Assembly (NCBI GenBank): GCA_017415945.1
Contig: JAFQDR010000243.1
Span: 1-9,971 of the forward strand
Length of the DNA: 9,971 nucleotides
Origin: Oscillospiraceae bacterium
Lineage (GTDB): Bacteria > Bacillota_A > Clostridia > Oscillospirales > Oscillospiraceae
Direction: 5' to 3'
The notes under the pieces were generated by a model. The model was not told the origin of the DNA and made no database searches. It saw nothing but the letters and a program-made list of their open reading frames with translations. Below are positions 5,351 through 9,971 of this stretch, one piece after another; within the stretch, counting starts at the first letter, position 1; each line of letters opens with the position of its first letter. The translations under genes were made by a program, and so were the position numbers.

Positions 5351-7693
5351 TTAGTATCGGCCCAGCATACCGCTGTCGCCGCTCACCAGCGTTACCTGCA
5401 GCACCGTACCGTGCCGCACTTGGGTCCCCGGTGGCAGCGCTTGTGCGCTGACCAGCTGGGTACGTGGGTCTGTCACGGAGGACTCTGTCCGCATAAACAG
5501 ACCATATCCGTTCAGCAGCCGAGCCGCCTCCTCATAGGTATAGCCCGTCACATCCGGAACTGCTTCTGTGCCTCCCGAGGGCTGTGCGCCCATATACAAA
5601 ATCACCTGGGAGCCCGCCACAATCACACTGCCCTCATAGGGAAGCTGATCGGTAACGGTGTCGCCGGTGCCGATGGTTCGGTAGGTAAGTCCCGCAGTCG
5701 TCAGCTGACGCTGCGCCTCCTGCAGGGTCAGTCCCGTGAGCTTCGGAACCGTTTTATCCATGGTTTCCGTTTCTTCTTCCGAAAATTCGGGCTCCACACC
5801 CAAGTAGGGCAGGATATCCCGCATCATATTGCCCACCGTAGGGGCGCCCATTTGACCGCCGCTGATGTAGACACCGCTTGCATTGCTTGGGGAATCCAAC
5901 AGCACCAAAATGGCGATCTGCGGATCATCCGCGGGTGCAAAGCCCACAAAGGACACGATGTATTCCTTTTGCCCCGTCTGGGCGATCATCACTACATTTT
6001 CCGATGTGCCCGTCTTGCCGCCGATACGGTAGCCCGACACATAGGCGTTACGACCCGTGCCTTCATTGGGGTCCCCCACCACCTGCTCCAGAATTTGGCG
6101 CACGGTTGCGGAGGTCTCCTCGCTGATTACCTGACGCAGCACCTTGGGTTCATGTTCCATAACCACATTGCCGTCCTTATCGGTGATCTGCTTCACCAGA
6201 TAGGGCTGCCGCAGATAGCCGCCGTTGACACAGGCGCTGACAGCCGTAATCAGTTGAATGGGAGTTATGGTAAAAGTCTGCCCGAAGGATGCCGCCGCCA
6301 GCTGGCTGAGGCTGTCTTCCTTGCAGAACACATTCTTGCTCCACCAGATGCTGCCGCTCTCCCCCGCCAAATCGATACCCGTTTTCCCCGTAGGAGTCAG
6401 GGACGTATCATCGGGGAGCTTCAGCAGACCGAAGGCTTCACAGTAATCGTAAAACCGCTCCGCACCTACCCGCAGACCTAAATTGATAAAAGCAACGTTG
6501 CAGGAATGTTGGGTGGCTTGGGTCAAGGTCTGTGCCCCGTGGCCTTGGGTCTTCCAGCACTTTCTTGGCTGGCTGTCCCCTGCCACACGGATGCTGCCGC
6601 CACAGGCAAAACTGTCGTTCAAATCGGTGACGCCTTCCTCCAATGCCATGGCAAGGGTCAAAATCTTAAAGGTGGAGCCGGGCTCATAGGTATCGGAAAT
6701 GGCCTTACATCTCCACTGTGCCTGCTGGGCATCTGCCAGAAGCTTGGCACGCTCCTCCTTGGTAGCTGCGGTGTTGATTTTCGCCTGCACCTCATCACTG
6801 ACGGTCTGGTAATCGTTCAGGTCAAAATTTCCCAGAGAGGCCAAGGCCAAAATCTCCATGGTGTTCACATCCACAGCAATGGCAGCGGCACCGTTTTGGA
6901 TATCGTAATCCTCAACAGCCTGTTGGAGGTGCTTCTCTACGTAATACTGGATGGTCTCGTCAATGGTCAGCATCACATTGTTGCCGTCCACACCATCATA
7001 GTATTCCTCAAAATTGCTGAACAGCATACGGGTGCCCATGGCGGTAGTGGCACGAACGGAGCGTCCGTCGGTACCCTTAAGATACTCGTCATAATACGCC
7101 TCAATGCCGCTGAGCCCCGTATTTTCCATACCCACAAAGCCGATCACATGGGCTGCCAGACTGCCGAAGGGATAGAACCGCTTGGTATCCGTTTCCAGCT
7201 TTACACCCACCAAGTCATATTCCGCTTTGAACCTCCGCACCGCCTCGGCGGTTTCATCATCCACCTTGCGTGCTGCGGTCTTATACCAAGACTTAGTGTC
7301 TTGTGCCATTTCTAACAGCTTATTATACTCTATATTTAGTATTTTGGAAAGATGCTCCGCAATAAATTCCGGAGTTTCATAAGGATTGTTTTTGTTTTTT
7401 GCGATTTCCGCGGGGCTGAGGAACACGGTATATACATCCGCGCTTGCCGCCAGCACCGTACCATTGCGGTCATAGATCGTCCCCCGTGCCGCGCTGACAG
7501 TGGTCTGCCGCAGCTGCTGTTCGATGGCCATGGAGGCATATTTCTCATGCTCCACCACCTGCAGGAGAAACAGACGTCCGATCAAAACCGCAAACGCAGC
7601 AATGCCGCACACCATCATCAGAACAAGTGTGCGGCGAAGCATCATTTCATTTGGGGCATAAGTACGCCGATCTTGAACCTTTTCCTTTGACAT
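5351..7693 (-). CDS. spoVD: Class B penicillin-binding protein (SpoVD/FtsI type) with two PASTA domains
   Basis: This is a membrane-anchored transpeptidase that cross-links septal or spore peptidoglycan, probably with the FtsW/SpoVE protein of the operon. The 780-aa protein has a cytoplasmic tail of about 20 residues, one membrane anchor at about 21-45, a PBP dimerisation (stalk) region beginning near RGTIYDRNG at 70-78, and the transpeptidase domain with STFK at 340-343 (nucleophile Ser340), SCN at 397-399 and KTGT at 560-563. Two PASTA repeats follow (about 646-702 and 711-771). B. subtilis SpoVD has one PASTA domain and is about 645 aa, so this protein is longer. TGGAGTG lies 8 nt before the ATG. 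It follows ftsL after 69 nt. The label spoVD rather than ftsI rests on the PASTA tail and dcw position; a vegetative division role is equally possible. Confidence 0.93.
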   Translation of the reverse strand: MSKEKVQDRRTYAPNEMMLRRTLVLMMVCGIAAFAVLIGRLFLLQVVEHEKYASMAIEQQLRQTTVSAARGTIYDRNGTVLAASADVYTVFLSPAEIAKNKNNPYETPEFIAEHLSKILNIEYNKLLEMAQDTKSWYKTAARKVDDETAEAVRRFKAEYDLVGVKLETDTKRFYPFGSLAAHVIGFVGMENTGLSGIEAYYDEYLKGTDGRSVRATTAMGTRMLFSNFEEYYDGVDGNNVMLTIDETIQYYVEKHLQQAVEDYDIQNGAAAIAVDVNTMEILALASLGNFDLNDYQTVSDEVQAKINTAATKEERAKLLADAQQAQWRCKAISDTYEPGSTFKILTLAMALEEGVTDLNDSFACGGSIRVAGDSQPRKCWKTQGHGAQTLTQATQHSCNVAFINLGLRVGAERFYDYCEAFGLLKLPDDTSLTPTGKTGIDLAGESGSIWWSKNVFCKEDSLSQLAAASFGQTFTITPIQLITAVSACVNGGYLRQPYLVKQITDKDGNVVMEHEPKVLRQVISEETSATVRQILEQVVGDPNEGTGRNAYVSGYRIGGKTGTSENVVMIAQTGQKEYIVSFVGFAPADDPQIAILVLLDSPSNASGVYISGGQMGAPTVGNMMRDILPYLGVEPEFSEEETETMDKTVPKLTGLTLQEAQRQLTTAGLTYRTIGTGDTVTDQLPYEGSVIVAGSQVILYMGAQPSGGTEAVPDVTGYTYEEAARLLNGYGLFMRTESSVTDPRTQLVSAQALPPGTQVRHGTVLQVTLVSGDSGMLGRY

Positions 7694-7727
7694 AGGTATT
7701 CACTCCATTTATGCAGCTTCCCTACAT

Positions 7728-7748
7728 TTTACGGAGCAGCTCCGCAAA
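7728..7748 (-). other. Small hairpin between ftsL and spoVD
   Basis: TTTACGGAG (7728-7736) and CTCCGCAAA (7740-7748) can form a 9-pair stem (one G-U pair in the minus-strand RNA) with a 3-nt loop, inside the 69-nt gap. No U-run follows. It may only slow or stabilise the transcript; its function is unknown. Confidence 0.35.
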
Positions 7749-7762
7749 TATGACCCTGTGAT

Positions 7763-8083
7763 TTACTCTATGTCTATCATTCTGTACTGATCGGGGTTGG
7801 GGTGAACCATGCCCAGGACCTCCTTGGCATATCGCTCCACCCGTTCCAAGCCATACGCTTCCGTTTGAGCGATCAGAAGCTTATCTCGGCGGGACTCCAA
7901 TTCTTCCAGCTCCTGTTCCAGAGCGGTGATCTCGAAGCCCAATTGGCTCAGCTGAGATTTGGACAGCAACAGCAGCACCATCATGGCTGCCACTAATGCC
8001 GCTCCCACTACCGTAAGGGGCACCGTGGTGTACACAGCGCCCTTGTGTTTCTTTTGGTTCCGTGGTCTGCCCCCCTGTGCCAT
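7763..8083 (-). CDS. ftsL: FtsL-like septum formation protein
   Basis: A 106-aa bitopic protein with the architecture of FtsL/DivIC proteins: a short basic cytoplasmic tail (about 1-17, rich in Arg and Lys), one strongly hydrophobic segment at about 18-41 ending in MMVLLLLSK, then a charged, Leu- and Glu-rich coiled coil at about 43-75 (EQELEELESRRDKLL), and a short extracellular tail with YAKEVLGMVHPNPDQY. FtsL proteins join FtsB/DivIC and FtsQ/DivIB to recruit and activate the septal synthase. Sequence conservation in this family is low, so the name rests mainly on topology and on the classical position between rsmH and the class B PBP gene. AAGGG lies about 9 nt before the ATG and overlaps the rsmH stop region; the gap to rsmH is 11 nt. 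Confidence 0.85.
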   Translation of the reverse strand: MAQGGRPRNQKKHKGAVYTTVPLTVVGAALVAAMMVLLLLSKSQLSQLGFEITALEQELEELESRRDKLLIAQTEAYGLERVERYAKEVLGMVHPNPDQYRMIDIE

Positions 8084-8094
8084 GGCGCAAACCC

Positions 8095-9027
8095 TTATAC
8101 GCGTTCCGCCACACGCAGCTTCGCACTGCGGGCTCTGGGGTTATCGTCCAGTTCCCTCTGTGCGGATACCACGGGCTTGCGGTATACGTTCCGCAGGGTC
8201 TGCACAAATCCACAGGTGCAGATAGGTGCCTCACGGGGACAGGTGCAGCCGTTTTCTCTGGCTGCAATGCCGTTTTTGATCAAACGGTCCTCCAAAGAGT
8301 GGAAGCTGATGACACACAGCCGTCCGCCCTTGTTCAGCTTATCGGGCACGGTACGGATCATATCCTCCACCGCCCCCAGCTCATCGTTTACCGTAATGCG
8401 GATCGCCTGGAAGCTGCGCTTTGCAGGATGCTGCTTTTCTCGCAGTGCCGCTGCGGGCATTGCGCTGCGGATCACATCCACCAGCTCCAAGGTAGTTTCA
8501 ATGGGCTTGTCCGCACGGACACGGACAATTTTGGAAGCGATGCGGCCTGCATTGCGCTCCTCCCCATAATCTCGGAGAATACGCTTCAGCTCAAACTCGC
8601 TCCAAGTGTTCACCACATCGTACGCAGTGACCGCCGCACTGCGGTCCATACGCATATCCAAAGGTGCATCGTTCATGTACGAAAATCCACGCTCCGCATC
8701 GTCCAACTGGGGAGAGCTTACACCCAAATCAAACAGCATCCCATCTACGCCGTCAAAGCCCAGACGTTCCAGAATCGCGGCAGTGTTTCTGAAATTATCC
8801 TTCACCAGAATGACCTTATCTCCGTAGGGAGCCAGACGGGCACCTGCCTCGTCAATAGCCTGTTGGTCTTGGTCAATGGAGATCAGCTTACCCGTAGTCA
8901 AACGCTTTGCGATTTCCTCGGAGTGACCGCCGCGGCCAAGGGTGCCGTCTACATATATGCCATCGGGCTTAATATTCAATCCCTCAATACACTCCCACAG
9001 TAGTACGGGAACATGAGAAAATTCCAT
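8095..9027 (-). CDS. rsmH: 16S rRNA (cytosine-1402-N4)-methyltransferase RsmH (MraW)
   Basis: RsmH is an S-adenosylmethionine-dependent methyltransferase that modifies C1402 (E. coli numbering) in the 16S rRNA decoding centre. The 310-aa protein has the family signatures HVPVLL at 5-10, the SAM-binding DGTLGRGGHS at 27-36, LFDLGVSSPQLDDAERGFSY at 98-117, PLDMRMD at 122-128, FQAIRITVNDEL at 206-217 and SFHSLEDRLIK at 241-251. Near the C terminus four cysteines form a CxC-x6-CxC cluster (261, 263, 270, 272) in GCTCPREAPICTCG, a pattern I associate with Firmicute RsmH proteins and which could bind metal. The ATG overlaps the mraZ stop by one base (TAATG), with GGAGGAG upstream inside mraZ, so it is translationally coupled to the regulator gene. 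Confidence 0.97.
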   Translation of the reverse strand: MEFSHVPVLLWECIEGLNIKPDGIYVDGTLGRGGHSEEIAKRLTTGKLISIDQDQQAIDEAGARLAPYGDKVILVKDNFRNTAAILERLGFDGVDGMLFDLGVSSPQLDDAERGFSYMNDAPLDMRMDRSAAVTAYDVVNTWSEFELKRILRDYGEERNAGRIASKIVRVRADKPIETTLELVDVIRSAMPAAALREKQHPAKRSFQAIRITVNDELGAVEDMIRTVPDKLNKGGRLCVISFHSLEDRLIKNGIAARENGCTCPREAPICTCGFVQTLRNVYRKPVVSAQRELDDNPRARSAKLRVAERV

Positions 9028-9443
9028 TAAAAATCCAGCTCCTCCATAACCGAGAGAATGTTCTCGGGTGTGGTCTCAAATGCGAAAATATCGTTCCATG
9101 CCTTGGTATCCCAAAACTCTGCATGATTATTGTTGCCCACTACCGTGACCGCCTTGGTCAGCCCCGCATATTCACGGAGGTTGGCGGGAATCAGCACTCT
9201 GCCTTGGGCATCCAGCTCACAACGGGTGGCATGGGCAAACAGCGGACGCATCTTCCGCTGTTTTACAAAGGGCATGGCATTGACCTTATCACAAAGGCTC
9301 TGCCAATGCTCACTGTTATATGCGCTCAAGCAGCGATCGGGAGAGATGGTCAGATAGAACACATCCCCCAGCTCCTCGCGCATACGTGCGGGAATGAACA
9401 ACCTTCCCTTGGCATCCAGTGTATGCTGATATTCACCTGTCAT
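9027..9443 (-). CDS. mraZ: MraZ, transcriptional regulator of the dcw operon
   Basis: MraZ is a DNA-binding protein of the AbrB/SpoVT-like fold that forms rings and represses or modulates its own operon through TGGG-type direct repeats near the promoter. The 138-aa protein has the two expected half-domains, each with its signature: DAKGRLFIPARMRE at 10-23 and DAQGRVLIPANLRE at 78-91. The start at 9443 is chosen because MTGEYQHTLDAKGR is the conserved beginning and GGGAGGTGG lies about 7 nt upstream; a longer in-frame reading from 9536 would cover the operator and the leader and has no family support. It is the first gene of the operon, and its stop overlaps the rsmH start. A matching promoter and boxes lie upstream. 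Confidence 0.97.
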   Translation of the reverse strand: MTGEYQHTLDAKGRLFIPARMREELGDVFYLTISPDRCLSAYNSEHWQSLCDKVNAMPFVKQRKMRPLFAHATRCELDAQGRVLIPANLREYAGLTKAVTVVGNNNHAEFWDTKAWNDIFAFETTPENILSVMEELDF

Positions 9444-9530
9444 GGCTGTCCACCTCCCAATTCCTCTTTCACAGCAGATATCCTTACTTCGACACCTCCT
9501 GCACAATTGTGGGAAAACCATGCACAAGTG

Positions 9531-9546
9531 CACCACTTCTCCCCAC
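9531..9546 (-). promoter_or_regulatory. Putative MraZ operator (two TGGG-type boxes)
   Basis: On the minus strand TGGGG (9545-9541) and TGGTG (9535-9531) lie on a 10-nt period, each preceded by G, so the pair reads GTGGG-N5-GTGGT. This matches the arrangement known for MraZ boxes: TGGGN-like pentamers spaced by 5 nt near the mraZ promoter. The boxes fall about 8-22 nt after the predicted start site. A third TGGGG lies between the -35 and -10 elements (9576-9572). Two small palindromes sit downstream in the leader: 9521-9532 (TGCAC-TT-GTGCA on the minus strand) and CACAATTGTG at 9502-9511; their role is unknown. Confidence 0.6.
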
Positions 9547-9559
9547 TCCGTGTGTTAAT

Positions 9560-9588
9560 ACTATATCAGTGCCCCACCGAAAAAGCAA
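9560..9588 (-). promoter_or_regulatory. Sigma-A-type promoter of the dcw operon
   Basis: On the minus strand TTGCTT (9588-9583) and TATAGT (9565-9560) are separated by exactly 17 nt, a close match to the housekeeping consensus. Transcription would start near the A at 9553, giving an mraZ leader of about 110 nt. No other comparably good promoter was seen within the operon. Confidence 0.7.
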
Positions 9589-9609
9589 GATGATTTGAGC
9601 ATTTTATTC

Positions 9610-9636
9610 CCCCGATTTTCAGCAAAAAATTCGGGG
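9610..9636. repeat. Hairpin upstream of the operon promoter
   Basis: CCCCGA (9610-9615) and TCGGGG (9631-9636) are complementary, and the T-rich and A-rich inner flanks can add about four pairs with a bulge. Neither strand shows a clear T-run right after the stem, so a terminator call is weak. It separates the promoter from the structured region further upstream. Confidence 0.35.
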
Positions 9637-9672
9637 TGATTTCTGTGCATTTTTGAGCATAAAACACAAAGA

Positions 9673-9704
9673 GGAAAACAAATGCCGAAAGATGTTTGTT
9701 CGGC
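9673..9704 (-). terminator. Weak candidate intrinsic terminator of whatever lies upstream
   Basis: On the minus strand GCCGAA (9704-9699) pairs with TTCGGC (9689-9684) across a 9-nt loop, followed by ATTTGTTTTCC (9683-9673). The 6-bp stem is short and the T-tract is interrupted. It would end a transcript arriving from the right, before the dcw promoter. Confidence 0.35.
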
Positions 9705-9709
9705 TTCTA

Positions 9710-9841
9710 CCGCGCTTACGAATGTAGTTCGTTTTCCGCACCATAAGAGTTTTGCTGCGATTCAACCACACTGTACTTCGAGACACGAACCGCTCCCCTT
9801 GTCTCATGGTGCAGCGAACTCACTCTCCCCTGTAAGGACGG
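9710..9841 (-). ncRNA. Nested inverted repeats: candidate structured RNA
   Basis: Five helices nest in order: CCG/CGG (9710-9712 with 9839-9841), CTTAC/GTAAG (9715-9719 with 9832-9836), AGTTCG/CGAACT (9726-9731 with 9815-9820), GCACCAT/ATGGTGC (9738-9744 with 9806-9812) and GAGACA/TGTCTC (9780-9785 with 9800-9805). The last two abut on one side. The minus strand is favoured because a terminator-like hairpin with a T-rich tail follows in that direction. I do not recognise an RNA family: it lacks the T-box, tmRNA, RNase P and SRP hallmarks I looked for. Short open frames crossing it look spurious. A degenerate inverted-repeat element is the main alternative. Confidence 0.3.
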
Positions 9842-9971
9842 AAACCTACAAAAGGCCTGTCATACCGACCGAGCGTCGTTGATGGGAATCACATTATCAG
9901 TCAGCATCGTTTGCAAATGGGCGCTTCATCTCAAAATCAGCGCAAGCGAGTGGAGCGTATCCCCCGGGTAA
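9842..9971. other. Window edge without an assignable gene
   Basis: About 130 nt with no recognised gene. It contains a stretch at 9855-9890 (TGTCATACCGACCGAGCG then GGAATC) that resembles dispersed extragenic repeats of the form TGTCATnCCGAnCGAGCG. On the minus strand a frame is open from the edge (9971) to a TGA at 9897-9899, giving 24 residues that end in DFEMKRPFANDAD. This could be the last codons of an upstream gene, but it is too short to assign. Confidence 0.3.

Noticed and set aside
9444..9536. Longer N terminus for MraZ from 9536
   Set aside because: It would cover the MraZ boxes and leader and adds a Cys-rich stretch absent from the family; the start at 9443 has a strong ribosome site.
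9619..9807. 62-codon minus-strand frame upstream of the operon
   Set aside because: Arg-rich product running through the inverted repeats, the terminator-like hairpin and another hairpin; no convincing ribosome site or family similarity.
9673..9841. T-box or other known riboswitch upstream of mraZ
   Set aside because: No AGGGTGG-type T-box sequence or other familiar conserved core was found, and the dcw promoter lies downstream of it, so it would not be the leader of mraZ.
9682..9882. 66-codon plus-strand frame with AGAGGA upstream
   Set aside because: Despite the ribosome-site-like sequence, the frame crosses the nested inverted repeats and the repeat-like segment, and its His/Ser/Thr/Pro-rich product resembles no protein I know.

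Overview
The window holds the first part of a division and cell-wall (dcw) gene cluster, all on the minus strand and so read from right to left. It most likely comes from a Clostridia-type Firmicute. The evidence is the gene order mraZ-rsmH-ftsL-spoVD-murE-mraY-ftsW/spoVE-murG-murA, a class B penicillin-binding protein with C-terminal PASTA domains, a MurE carrying the meso-diaminopimelate motif DNPR, strong AGGAGG-like ribosome binding sites, and a GC-rich base composition (judged by eye, not computed). A gut Oscillospirales-like genome would fit, but the genus cannot be fixed from this sequence.

Layout from upstream (right) to downstream (left). Positions 9597-9971 hold no convincing gene, but carry a set of nested inverted repeats followed by a weak terminator-like hairpin (a candidate structured RNA) and some repeat-like sequence at the edge. 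A good sigma-A promoter at 9560-9588 and a two-box MraZ operator precede mraZ. Then come mraZ (138 aa), rsmH (310 aa), an FtsL-like bitopic coiled-coil protein (106 aa), spoVD/ftsI (780 aa, two PASTA domains), murE (484 aa), mraY (337 aa), ftsW/spoVE (394 aa), murG (375 aa) and the first 119 codons of murA, cut by the window edge. Coupling is tight: mraZ-rsmH overlap as TAATG, and murE-mraY and ftsW-murG overlap as ATGA. Other gaps are 11-69 nt, except the 123-nt spoVD-murE spacer, which contains two clear palindromes.

Together the genes form a leftward operon. MraZ is the autoregulator. RsmH methylates 16S rRNA. FtsL, SpoVD and FtsW/SpoVE form a septal peptidoglycan synthase. MurA, MurE, MraY and MurG make and load the lipid II precursor that this synthase polymerises and cross-links. 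The usual murF (between murE and mraY) and murD (between mraY and ftsW) are absent. The transcript evidently continues beyond position 1.

The points most worth a second look are: the MurA active-site loop, where the catalytic Cys is replaced by Ser; a hairpin that buries part of the murA ribosome binding site; the palindromic spacer before murE; and the nested inverted repeats upstream of the operon.
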